In this document: in pieces, positions 26,036 through 34,140 of the stretch
Layout: each line of letters begins with the position of its first letter
Position numbering within the stretch: the stretch's first letter is position 1
Assembly (NCBI GenBank): GCA_040219135.1
Contig: JAVJTA010000017.1
Coordinates: 62,001-126,000 of the forward strand
Origin: UBA7803 sp040219135
Lineage (GTDB): Bacteria; Pseudomonadota; Gammaproteobacteria; Pseudomonadales; Azotimanducaceae
Reading direction: 5' to 3'
DNA length: 64,000 nt
Position numbers and translations under genes: made by a program
The notes under the pieces: model-generated
The model's database searches: none
The model's input: only the letters and a program-made list of their open reading frames with translations
What the model was told of the DNA's origin: nothing

Positions 26036-27247
26036 TCAGGCGGGCGCGCCGCCTTTCACCACCGTAAGCCGTGCGTGGTCCTGCAGCACGCGGATGTCGC
26101 TGAGCGGATCGCCGTCGACGATGATCAGATCCGCGAACGCGCCGGACTTCAGCGTGCCCACCCGGCCCTCGGGGTCGAAAGCCTCGCCGCCGTGGCGGGT
26201 GGCGCAGATCAGCGCCTCGGCGTTGGGCATGCCGAACAGCTCGACGAAGTACTCCAGATCTTTCGCGTAGGTGCCGTGGGGCGCGATGCTGATGCCGTAG
26301 TCGCCGCCCACCACCAGCCGCACGCCGGCGCCGCGCAGCTTCTCGACGCTGGCGATGGTGGCGTCGATTTCCGCTTCGTAGCCCTGGGCGCGCACCGTCT
26401 CAGGCGAGATCCCAAGCGTTTCGCATTGCGCCAGGTACTGCACTTCCCAGGCGATGGCGGGGCCGACCACCACGCGCTCGCGCCGCGCGGCGAGCAGATC
26501 CACGGCCTCGTCGTCCAGGTAGTTGGCATGGCCGACGAAGTCCACGCCGGCGCGCACCGCCTGCTTCACCGCGGCCGCGGAGCGGGCATGGCAGGCGACC
26601 CGCAGCCCGCGCCGGTGTGCCTCGTCCACCACCGCGGCGACTTCCTCGTCACAGAATGACAGCTCGCCCGGCGGGTTGATGGGATTGATGGCCTCGCCGT
26701 CGATGAAGATCTTCACCACGTCCACCCGCGCCTTGCGCTGCTCGCGTACGGCCTTGCGCAGTGCCCAGGGACCGTCGGCGATCTGGCTCAGGCCGCCGCC
26801 GGAATCGATGTTGCTGGCGGTGGCGCCGAGATCGCGCCCGGCGGCCAGCAGCCGTGGGCCCGGAATCCTGCCGGTGTTGATGGCGTCGCGCAGCGCCACG
26901 TCGATCTGGTAGGTGGAGCCGAAACTGATGGCCGAGGTAAAGCCCGACGACAGCATGAGCCTGGCGTTGCCCACGGCCGTGATCGTGGCGACTTCCACCG
27001 GGGTATCGCCGATGGCGAAGGGGCTCGCGTCGGCGAAGGACAGGTGCGCGTGGGTCTCCGTCATGCCCGGCATGACGAACTTACCCTGAACGTCGACCAC
27101 TTCGGTGTCGGCCGGGGTGGTCGGCAGCGTGGCCTGCGGGCCGGCGAAGCGGATGACGTCGTCGTCCACCCAGACCGCACCCGGTTCGATGACATCGCCG
27201 TCCGCGGCGGTGAACAATCTAGCGTTTCTGTAAACCCGGTTGGTCAT
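26036..27247 (-). CDS. Amidohydrolase family protein (imidazolonepropionase/prolidase-like)
   Basis: A 403-residue metal-dependent hydrolase. The composite beta domain (VYRNARLFTAADGDVIEPG, ending PGMTETHAHLSF) carries the first HxH metal motif; VACHARSAAAVKQA and VGHANYLDDEAVDLL supply later His ligands, and VVGGDYGISIAPHG the terminal Asp. Members of this group hydrolyse cyclic amides, Xaa-Pro bonds or triazine-type rings. It is downstream of the small monooxygenase gene on the same strand with a 19-bp gap, so they probably form an operon. Confidence 0.88.
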   Translation of the reverse strand: MTNRVYRNARLFTAADGDVIEPGAVWVDDDVIRFAGPQATLPTTPADTEVVDVQGKFVMPGMTETHAHLSFADASPFAIGDTPVEVATITAVGNARLMLSSGFTSAISFGSTYQIDVALRDAINTGRIPGPRLLAAGRDLGATASNIDSGGGLSQIADGPWALRKAVREQRKARVDVVKIFIDGEAINPINPPGELSFCDEEVAAVVDEAHRRGLRVACHARSAAAVKQAVRAGVDFVGHANYLDDEAVDLLAARRERVVVGPAIAWEVQYLAQCETLGISPETVRAQGYEAEIDATIASVEKLRGAGVRLVVGGDYGISIAPHGTYAKDLEYFVELFGMPNAEALICATRHGGEAFDPEGRVGTLKSGAFADLIIVDGDPLSDIRVLQDHARLTVVKGGAPA

Positions 27248-27266
27248 GTCCGTGCCCGTTTTCAGT

Positions 27267-27614
27267 TCAGTCGGCAAAGAACGTGGTCTTCTTCTCGCCC
27301 TCCGGCCCGTACACCGGCTCGCTGCGCTCGACCAGGTAGGCGCGGTTGATGCTTTCCTTGATGCCGGCGCTGGACAGCAGCTCAACCATCCTGTGGTAGT
27401 TGGGGTGCTGGAAGTGGGCGGCCAGGCTGTCGCCGTCGTCCCACAGCTCGTAGACCTGGATGCGGGTCGGCACGGCCGGGTCCGGCGCGAAGCAGTAGTC
27501 CCGGCATCCGGCTTCCTCCACCCGGGTGGCGAGCTGAACGTCGGCGGTGAGCGCTACGGCCCGGTCCCGGTCCTGTTCGCTGGCGAACTCGAGCGCAGCC
27601 ACGACGATGATCAT
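27267..27614 (-). CDS. Antibiotic biosynthesis monooxygenase (ABM)-domain protein
   Basis: A 115-residue dimeric ferredoxin-like-fold protein: an initial strand MIIVVAALEFA, a helix with regular charged residues, IQVYELWDDGDSLAAHFQHPNY and the final strand before a charged tail. The family includes quinol monooxygenases and heme- or cofactor-free oxygenases, as well as non-enzymatic stress proteins. A GGGGAGAGAGGA ribosome site precedes the ATG at 27614. It is the first gene of a pair with the amidohydrolase and is divergent from the TauD-like gene. Confidence 0.8.
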   Translation of the reverse strand: MIIVVAALEFASEQDRDRAVALTADVQLATRVEEAGCRDYCFAPDPAVPTRIQVYELWDDGDSLAAHFQHPNYHRMVELLSSAGIKESINRAYLVERSEPVYGPEGEKKTTFFAD

Positions 27615-27753
27615 GCTCCTCTCTCCCCTGTGACCCCTGCGGACCATGGTAGTCCGACGCCTGGCGCAAATAAACGCCGCCGCCGCGTGCGACTCGCCAG
27701 CCCCGCAGCCATACGCTTAAATGACCGCGGATGGAATCGTCGGGACACTTGCC

Positions 27754-28647
27754 ATGCCGCAGACCTACGAACATCTCACCGTCGAGCCGTTGACGCCGCG
27801 CCTCGGCGCCGAAGTACGTGGCGTCGACCTCGCCAACCCGACGCCGGCGATGACTGAGGAGATCAAAAGGGCCTTTCGGGAGCACCTGGTGCTCGTATTC
27901 CGAGACCAGCAGCTCACCCGCGATGAGCACAAGGCGTTCGGCCGCCTGTTCGGCGAGCTGCAGACGCATCCGGCAAAAACCCAGCTCGGCCTGCGCGGCG
28001 ACCCGGAGATCTTCGACGTCAACATCACGGCCAGAACGAAGGTGGCCAACGGCGAGGGCTGGCACACCGATCTGTCCTGCGAGCCGGTGCCGCCGATGGC
28101 GAGCGCGCTGTACATTACCGAGGTGCCGGCGTCGGGCGGCGGCGACACGTTGTTCGCCAGCATGCAGGAGGCTTACGCCACGCTCACGCCGCCGATCCAG
28201 CAGCTGCTGCTGGGTTTGACTGCCTATCACAGCGGCTACCGGGATCTGCGGGCCTACGGGGTCGAGGTGGAGCCCGGCCAGACCTATCCCTGCGCGACCC
28301 ATCCGGTGGTCATCCGCCATCCGGAGACCCGCCAGCCGGTGCTGTTCGTCAACGAGCCGTTCACGGAGCGGATCAACGAGCTGTCGCCGCGCGAGAGCGC
28401 GGCGATTCTGGAGATGCTCTACCGGCACATCGAGACCAACACGCGCTTTCACTGCCGGGTGAAATGGCGAGAGCGAACGCTGGTGCTGTGGGACAACCGG
28501 GCGGTGCATCACCACGCGGTGTGGGACTACTACCCTGAAACCCGGCGCGGCGAGCGGGTGACCGTGAAGGGCGACGCGGCGCCGGAAGCGTTTCGCCCGG
28601 CATCGGGCGAAGACACGGTCCGCGGGCAGCCGGCCCCGGCGTACTGA
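27754..28647 (+). CDS. TauD/TfdA-family Fe(II)/2-oxoglutarate dioxygenase
   Basis: A ~297-residue dioxygenase. Iron ligands are His and Asp in EGWHTDLSC and the distal His in WDNRAVHHHAVWDY; the 2-oxoglutarate-binding Arg is in RRGERVTVKG. The start LTVEPLTPRLGAEVRGVDLA is typical TauD/TfdA. Such enzymes hydroxylate taurine, alkyl sulfates, phenoxyacetates or related compounds. I use ATG at 27754, where family similarity begins; ATG at 27721 adds 11 residues. No ribosome site favours either. Confidence 0.9.
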   Translation: MPQTYEHLTVEPLTPRLGAEVRGVDLANPTPAMTEEIKRAFREHLVLVFRDQQLTRDEHKAFGRLFGELQTHPAKTQLGLRGDPEIFDVNITARTKVANGEGWHTDLSCEPVPPMASALYITEVPASGGGDTLFASMQEAYATLTPPIQQLLLGLTAYHSGYRDLRAYGVEVEPGQTYPCATHPVVIRHPETRQPVLFVNEPFTERINELSPRESAAILEMLYRHIETNTRFHCRVKWRERTLVLWDNRAVHHHAVWDYYPETRRGERVTVKGDAAPEAFRPASGEDTVRGQPAPAY

Positions 28648-28733
28648 GCGGCTCATCCACGATTGAGGCCTGCGTCACATGTTGGCCCCGAAATCGCCCC
28701 TACAGTTGTTAGAGCGTCATCACAGTTGCCGCC

Positions 28734-29708
28734 ATGCCCGTACGTCCACCGAAACCAGGCGCATCAGCGATCCTGGTCCGCAGAGTCCTGGCCCGCGCCA
28801 TGCTGGTGTCCGTGGCCGTGCTGCTCGGCGGCTGCGTGGGCCAACCCCCCGCCGAACCGGCGGACCAACCAATGGCCGTCGGCGTGACCGAGGAGCCGCT
28901 GGCGCTGCCGGGTGAGCCCGCCGGTCAGATCCCGCCGGAACCGCCCGGCGCGGGTCCCGGCGTGGCCATCGTGCTGAGCAGCGACACGCCCGACTACCTG
29001 GCGGTGGCCGAGGCGCTGGACCGGCGCCTGCCGCGTCCGGCAGCCCGCTTCAGCCTCACGGCTGAGGATCCCGCCGCACTTCAGAGCAGGCTTCGCGCCA
29101 CGGGCTACAGCGGCGCCATTGCCATCGGTCGCCAGGCACTGGATCTGCTGCAGACGACGGAACTGGTGACCGTCTACTGCCAGGTGTTCGATCCGTCCGC
29201 GCCCCGGGATCGCGTGCATGGCGGAGTGGAGTCGCTGCCGCGCTATGGCGCCCAGCTGGAATCCTGGCTGAAGCTGCAGCCTGATCTGCGCAGCGTGGGG
29301 ATCATTACCGGACCAGATCATGAGTCCGCGGCGGACACGCTGGAGGCCGCGGCCAGTCGCAAGGATCTCAAGGTGCTGCGCGCCGTGGCCCGCTCCGACA
29401 AGGAACTGCTGTTCCTGTTCCGACGCATGGTGCCGGACATCGAAGGCTATCTGCTGTACCCGGACGCCAGCATCCTGAGTCCGACGGCGCTGACCGAGCT
29501 GCTCGGCTATGCCCGCAAGCATGATGTCTGGGTGGCCACCTACAATCAGGCTCTGTTCGACGCGGGCGCCACCCTTCTGATTGCCGCAGACCCTGACGAG
29601 GTCGCCGAACAGACTCTGCGCGCTCTGCAGGCACTCGACCCGGCGACCGATCCCAGGCCGCTCAGCCGGGCCCGGGTCACGGTGCGGCAGACACTGGTCG
29701 CCCAGTGA
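28734..29708 (+). CDS. Periplasmic substrate-binding lipoprotein (ABC_sub_bind-like)
   Basis: A 324-residue predicted lipoprotein: n-region with several Arg, hydrophobic core, and lipobox LLGGC with Cys34, followed by a Pro-rich linker. The mature domain (GVAIVLSSDTPDYLAVAEAL, SVGIITGPD, VWVATYNQALFDAGATLLIAAD) is the two-lobed fold of ABC_sub_bind proteins that bind small organic ligands. No permease or ATPase gene is nearby; instead its TGA overlaps the GTG of the GGDEF/EAL gene (GTGA). I infer it senses a ligand for that enzyme rather than feeding a transporter. Confidence 0.82.
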   Translation: MPVRPPKPGASAILVRRVLARAMLVSVAVLLGGCVGQPPAEPADQPMAVGVTEEPLALPGEPAGQIPPEPPGAGPGVAIVLSSDTPDYLAVAEALDRRLPRPAARFSLTAEDPAALQSRLRATGYSGAIAIGRQALDLLQTTELVTVYCQVFDPSAPRDRVHGGVESLPRYGAQLESWLKLQPDLRSVGIITGPDHESAADTLEAAASRKDLKVLRAVARSDKELLFLFRRMVPDIEGYLLYPDASILSPTALTELLGYARKHDVWVATYNQALFDAGATLLIAADPDEVAEQTLRALQALDPATDPRPLSRARVTVRQTLVAQ

Positions 29709-30043
29709 GCCTAGGGCCCGCAGAACCGGAACAACTGCCGCCGGCAGCCGACCTGGAGCGGCGCCTGCCGCGTCGGACCCTGGCGGGCGAACTCCTGGCG
29801 ACCCAGCTGGTCTTCGCCGGCCTGGTAGGCGTGGTGGCCGTTGTCAGCGTCTGGTGGGTGGCGGGCTGGGTGGTGCGTGACGGTCTCGCCGTCTGGGCGC
29901 AGCAATGGATCAATGAGCTCGACACGCTGGGCGTTACGCTGTACGTGGCCGACGAGCCTGATCGGTACCTGCAGATCGAGCGCTACGTTGCCAAGTTTCC
30001 CGAGATCGCCTTCGTCGGTACTACGATGCCGACGGCCGATTGA
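29705..30043 (+). CDS. N-terminal part of a frameshifted GGDEF/EAL protein (TM1 and sensor start)
   Basis: A 112-residue frame from GTG at 29705 carrying a cytosolic N-terminus, one membrane helix (~30-55) and the start of a periplasmic sensor region, ending VAKFPEIAFVGTTMPTAD. Around 30014-30019 the reading shifts: in the next frame the same bases give RYYDADGRLTFAEG, a typical continuation of such sensor domains, which runs into the GGDEF/EAL frame. One missing base at the GTCGG (30014-30018) explains both frames. Either a real mutation, a sequencing error, or recoding. Confidence 0.75.
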   Translation: MSLGPAEPEQLPPAADLERRLPRRTLAGELLATQLVFAGLVGVVAVVSVWWVAGWVVRDGLAVWAQQWINELDTLGVTLYVADEPDRYLQIERYVAKFPEIAFVGTTMPTAD

Positions 30044-31857
30044 CCTTTGCCGAAGGTCCCGCCGCGGAAGCGGCCGGCGCGGCGTTGTCGAACGCGGAAC
30101 TCGCCGATCTGGACGGGCGCAGCGGCGAAGACGGCTACGCCTACGACGACGTTTCGCTGGCGCCACTGGTGCGGCTGAGCCGAGCCATCAGGGTCACGTC
30201 CATGGCATCGGATGGGCTTTTCGATGTCCAGGACCTCGCGCAGGCCCCCACGCGCTCGGAGCTTGTCGGGTTCGTCGAGCTGGGGCTCGACTATCGGTTC
30301 TACGACGAGCAGCTGGTTCGCAGCGTGCTGATCGGCAGTGCAGCGACGGCGCTGACGTTTCTCGTCCTCATGCTGGTCGGCCGGATCGCTCTGCGGCGCG
30401 CCGTGCGGCCGCTGGTTGAGCTTCAGGCGCCGCTTCGGCAGCTCGCCGCCGGCGACCCGCAGATCGACATCCCCGTGTCCGAGCACCGGGAAATCGCCGC
30501 CATCGCCCAGACCCTGCGCCACGCCGTGGCCAGCATCCTGCGGCGCGACCGGAGCCTGCGCCGGCTGGCCAACTACGACGACCTGACCGGACTGCCGAAC
30601 CGGCGCCACTTCGAGGAGTTGCTGGCCGAGGCGTTGTCCGGCTCAGCGCCCGCGGATCGCGACGCAGACGCCGACGCGCTGCTGTTTCTCGATCTGGATC
30701 ACTTCAAGTACATAAACGACACCCTTGGACACACGGCCGGCGACATCATTCTGCGCCAGGTGGCGGCCCGTCTCGCCGCCGCCGTGAGCAAGGACGACGT
30801 GGTCGCCCGCTTCGGCGGTGACGAGTTCATGCTGCTGCTGCGCGATGTCAGCATGACCGAGGCCCGGCAGATTGCCGAGCGGCTGCTCGCGGAGATCCGC
30901 GATTACCCACTGGTCTTCGAGCGGCGTTCCTTCAACCTCAACGGCAGCGTCGGCATCTCGCGACTGGTGGCGCCGTACACCGTCGACGAAGTGCTGGCCC
31001 AGGCCGACATGGCCTGCCATCAGGCCAAGCAGGACGGCCGAAATCTGGTTCGGGTGTTCGAGCCGGCTGCGGGTGCGCTGGAGGTACTGCAGTCCGATCT
31101 GGATCAGCTCGGGAAGCTGAAGACCGCGCTGCGCGAGGACCGCTTCGAGCTGTTCTTTCAGCCCATTCTGTGTCTGCACAGCGGGGAGTTCAGCCATCAC
31201 GAGGTGCTGCTGCGCCTGCGCGACGGCGACCAGCTGCGCAGCCCGGGCAGCTTTCTATCCGCGGCTACCCGCTTCGGGCTGATGCGCGACATCGACCGCT
31301 GGGTCATCGGCAACGCGCTGGAACGGTTGGCGCTCCTGCGCAAAGAAGACCCGAGCGTGCGCTTCACGGTGAACGTGTCCGGCGCCAGTTTCGACGGTGG
31401 CGATCTGGATCAGTTCGTGCAACAGACGTTGCAGCGCCATCGGCTGCCGCCTTCGGCGGTGGTGTTCGAGATCACCGAACAGGTGGCCGTTGGCAGCTTC
31501 GCGGACGCTTCCCGGCAGATCCGCAGCCTCATGGATCTTGGCTGCGAGTTCGCGATCGACGACTTCGGCGCCGGGTACAGCTCGCTGAACTACCTCAAGC
31601 AGCTGCCCATGCAGTACATCAAGATCGACGGCACCTTCATCGGCAAGATTGTCGACAGCCCGGTGGACCAGGTGATCGTGCGCTCGATTGCCGAGATCGC
31701 CAGGACCCTGCACAAGAAGACCGTGGCCGAGTTCGTCGGCGACCAGGCCACCCTCGAGATGGTGGAGCGCCTGGGTATCGACTACGTGCAGGGATTCCAT
31801 GTCGGCATGCCGGGGCCATCCGTGTCGCTGGCAGGACCCAGGCGCGCGGTCGGCTGA
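30040..31857 (+). CDS. Bifunctional diguanylate cyclase/phosphodiesterase (GGDEF-EAL), main part
   Basis: 605 residues from TTG at 30040. The remainder of the periplasmic sensor (~1-100), a second membrane helix (~100-120) and a HAMP-like stretch precede GGDEF (RFGGDEFMLLL, intact; no RxxD inhibitory site) and EAL domains. The EAL signature reads EVLLRL, keeping Glu and the ExLxR pattern; NVS, ITE, DDFG, KID, AEFVG and QGFHVG are present, so c-di-GMP hydrolysis is plausible. The first membrane helix lies in the preceding frame, so a single protein of ~717 residues is likely the ancestral form. Coupled upstream to a binding lipoprotein. Confidence 0.9.
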   Translation: MTFAEGPAAEAAGAALSNAELADLDGRSGEDGYAYDDVSLAPLVRLSRAIRVTSMASDGLFDVQDLAQAPTRSELVGFVELGLDYRFYDEQLVRSVLIGSAATALTFLVLMLVGRIALRRAVRPLVELQAPLRQLAAGDPQIDIPVSEHREIAAIAQTLRHAVASILRRDRSLRRLANYDDLTGLPNRRHFEELLAEALSGSAPADRDADADALLFLDLDHFKYINDTLGHTAGDIILRQVAARLAAAVSKDDVVARFGGDEFMLLLRDVSMTEARQIAERLLAEIRDYPLVFERRSFNLNGSVGISRLVAPYTVDEVLAQADMACHQAKQDGRNLVRVFEPAAGALEVLQSDLDQLGKLKTALREDRFELFFQPILCLHSGEFSHHEVLLRLRDGDQLRSPGSFLSAATRFGLMRDIDRWVIGNALERLALLRKEDPSVRFTVNVSGASFDGGDLDQFVQQTLQRHRLPPSAVVFEITEQVAVGSFADASRQIRSLMDLGCEFAIDDFGAGYSSLNYLKQLPMQYIKIDGTFIGKIVDSPVDQVIVRSIAEIARTLHKKTVAEFVGDQATLEMVERLGIDYVQGFHVGMPGPSVSLAGPRRAVG

Positions 31858-31871
31858 GCCGGCGGCCGGGA

Positions 31872-33377
31872 TCAGGGTCGCAGCCGATCCAGCCGGTCCG
31901 AGTCGGCGCCGTCGAGGCGCGCCAGCACGATCCGGTCGGGTCGCAGCAGCAGGATCGCCGGTTCGTCCGGAAGAGCCGGCAGCAGGTCCTGCGCGTTCAG
32001 TTTCAGCGCGTCGATGTCCACGAGCTTCGGTGACAGCTGTTGCCAGAGCGGATGGTTCGCCATCGCGTCGCTCGGGGTGGCGCCGCCGATGGCGAGCGCT
32101 ACGAAGTCCGGCCCCAGATGGTCGTCCAGCAGGCTGCCGTCGGCGAGCGCCGGCTGCAGAATCATCCGACCGCCGAAGGCGGCGGCGTCGAACCAGCCGT
32201 CCGCCAGACGCACGTCACGCAGTTCGCGTCCGGACTGCTGATCGTATTTCGCGCGCGCCGCGTCGTCGGCGTTGATGGCGGCGAAGTAGGCGTCGCGCTC
32301 GGCCGCCGCCGTGGCATCGATGGGCTGGATGCGATCGCCCAGGCCCACGGCCAGGTTCACCATGCGCCGGGCGTGCTCGCGGCGCTCGGTGTCGTAGGAA
32401 TCGAGCACGGTGGCGGGCAGGCGCTCGTCGAGCACCCAGGCGAGCTTCCAGGCCAGGTTGCGGGCGTCGCGCACACCGGAGTTCAGGCCCTGACCGGCGA
32501 ACGGCGGGGTCATGTGGGCGGCGTCGCCGGCGAGGAACACCCGCCCTTCGCTGAAGCGCTCGGCCACAACGGCGCTGAAACCGTAGACGCACTTGCGGTA
32601 GACGCGCACGCGGTCCGGGTCGGTGTGTGCGCCGAGGAGTTCGCGGATGCGGGCATCGTCAAGCAACGCCTCGTCCGTTTCCCCAGGCATTAGCATCCAC
32701 TCCCAGCGGCGTTCGCCGTAGGGTCGGCGCAGGGTCATGGCCGGTCGGGCGGGATCGCAATAGAAGCGGCACTCCGGCAGGTCGTGGTCGCCTTCCTCCA
32801 CGGTGTCGATCACCAGCCACTTCTGCGGCAGACGGTCGCCCTGCATGGGGATGTTCAGGGCGGTGCGGACGCTCGAGCGGCCGCCGTCGCAGGCCACCAG
32901 GAAATCCGCCTTGAGCGTCGTCTGGCCGTCCGGGGTCTCCAGCCGGGCGGTGACGCCGGCGACATCCTGCTCGAAGTCGAGCAGGGTGGTGTTGTGGCGC
33001 ACGCTCACGCTGGGCTCGTGGCCCAGGTGCTCGAGCAGGGTGCGTTCCAGGCGCGGCTGATCGAAGGCGTTCTGCATGCAGTAGCCGAACGGCCGGTCGC
33101 GCAGGTCGGTGCGGAACAGGAAGGTGCCGTCGCCGCTGAAGTACTCGCTGACGAAGCCTTCGTTCATATCCGCTGCGACGGCGGCGGCGACGCCGGCGGC
33201 CTGATAGGTGCGCATGCTCTCGCCGTCCAGGCCGATGGCGCGGGGTTCCGGCACGCAGCCTGGGTGGCGCTCCACCAGCACGGTATCGACGCCTTCGACG
33301 CCGAGCAGCTTGGCCAGGCTCAGCCCTACCGGGCCGGCGCCGATGATCAACACCTGGGTGCTCAGGGGGGTGGACAT
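31872..33377 (-). CDS. FAD-dependent aromatic hydroxylase (PheA/MhpA-like monooxygenase)
   Basis: A 501-residue flavoprotein monooxygenase. The FAD dinucleotide fold is VLIIGAGPVGLSLAKLL (Gly13, 15, 18), the DG motif is VACDGGRSSVR, and the second FAD motif is VFLAGDAAHMTPPFAGQGLNSG. C-terminal residues form a thioredoxin-like extension usual in phenol and 3-(3-hydroxyphenyl)propionate hydroxylases. Expected reaction: ortho-hydroxylation of a phenolic substrate with NAD(P)H and oxygen. Divergent from the TetR gene at 33473, with operators between, and next to an extradiol dioxygenase and FAH-type hydrolase. Confidence 0.9.
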   Translation of the reverse strand: MSTPLSTQVLIIGAGPVGLSLAKLLGVEGVDTVLVERHPGCVPEPRAIGLDGESMRTYQAAGVAAAVAADMNEGFVSEYFSGDGTFLFRTDLRDRPFGYCMQNAFDQPRLERTLLEHLGHEPSVSVRHNTTLLDFEQDVAGVTARLETPDGQTTLKADFLVACDGGRSSVRTALNIPMQGDRLPQKWLVIDTVEEGDHDLPECRFYCDPARPAMTLRRPYGERRWEWMLMPGETDEALLDDARIRELLGAHTDPDRVRVYRKCVYGFSAVVAERFSEGRVFLAGDAAHMTPPFAGQGLNSGVRDARNLAWKLAWVLDERLPATVLDSYDTERREHARRMVNLAVGLGDRIQPIDATAAAERDAYFAAINADDAARAKYDQQSGRELRDVRLADGWFDAAAFGGRMILQPALADGSLLDDHLGPDFVALAIGGATPSDAMANHPLWQQLSPKLVDIDALKLNAQDLLPALPDEPAILLLRPDRIVLARLDGADSDRLDRLRP

Positions 33378-33396
33378 GTGGGCACCTCGAAATAAA

Positions 33397-33449
33397 TTTG
33401 TATAGTGACAAAAAAAATAATTGAAAATACGTCAGATGACAAATATTAT
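33397..33449. promoter_or_regulatory. Divergent promoter-operator between the hydroxylase and tetR-type genes
   Basis: For the plus strand, TTGAAA (33421-33426) and TATTAT (33444-33449) are 17 bases apart, a good sigma-70 promoter 24 bases from the TetR ATG. The spacer contains the palindrome GTCA-GA-TGAC (33431-33440). A second inverted repeat TTTGT-N6-ACAAA lies at 33397-33412. TGACAAA occurs at both sites, 31 bases apart (33406 and 33437). On the minus strand TTGTCA (33442-33437) and TATTTT (33419-33414) form a promoter for the hydroxylase over the same palindrome. Confidence 0.6.
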
Positions 33450-33472
33450 TTCCGCCCATCGAACGAGCACGG

Positions 33473-34111
33473 ATGTCTGACTTGGCCACCCTCGGCGACC
33501 GCAAGGTGCAGCAGCGAACCCTGGAAACCCGGGCAGCGCTCATTGACACGGCGACGGAAGCCTTCAGCACCCTGGGCTTCGAAGGCATTTCGGTGCGGCA
33601 ACTCGAAGAGACGGCGGGGGTTCAACGCGGGCTGGTCGCCTATCACTTCGGCGACAAGGACGGACTGTGGCGCGCGGTGGTGGCCGACATCTTCACGGAT
33701 TTCGCCGCGCGCTTCGGCGATCGCCTGCCGACGCTGGCCGATGTGTCCCCGGTGGCGGCGGCCGGCGCGCTGATCAAACAGTTCGTGCGGTTCAGCGCCG
33801 CGCACCCGGAACTCAACCGGCTGATGATGCAGGAGTGCATGCAGGCCTCCTGGCGCGTCGATCACCTTGTCGGTGAGCACGTGAAGCCGATGCTCGACGC
33901 GCTGCGGGCGCAGCTGCCCGAGGTGTACGCGCTGCTTTACGGCGACGGTGACCCGCATCGCTACTACGCCATGGTGGGCGCCGGGGCCTTCGTGTTCAGC
34001 GCCGAGCACGAATGCATCGGCTTGTTCGGCGCCAATCCCCGGGACGCGGCATTCGTCGAGCGTCATGCGGAGATGGTGGTGCGCATGCTGCTGCCCGCGA
34101 ACGAGTACTGA
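33473..34111 (+). CDS. TetR family regulator of the aromatic cluster
   Basis: A 212-residue TetR protein. Its N-terminal helices (TRAALIDTATEAFSTLGF, then ISVRQLEETAGVQRGLVAYHFGDKDGLW) give a clear DNA-binding domain, and the C-terminal domain (AAGALIKQFVRFSAAHPEL, LMMQECMQAS) resembles the CerR-type C-terminal domain. It is divergent from the FAD hydroxylase and precedes the FAH-type gene by 29 bp. The palindromes between 33397 and 33449 are its likely targets, so it should repress both directions until a pathway compound binds. Confidence 0.88.
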   Translation: MSDLATLGDRKVQQRTLETRAALIDTATEAFSTLGFEGISVRQLEETAGVQRGLVAYHFGDKDGLWRAVVADIFTDFAARFGDRLPTLADVSPVAAAGALIKQFVRFSAAHPELNRLMMQECMQASWRVDHLVGEHVKPMLDALRAQLPEVYALLYGDGDPHRYYAMVGAGAFVFSAEHECIGLFGANPRDAAFVERHAEMVVRMLLPANEY

Positions 34112-34140
34112 GTGGAATCACTGAGCAGGGGGACAACGAC

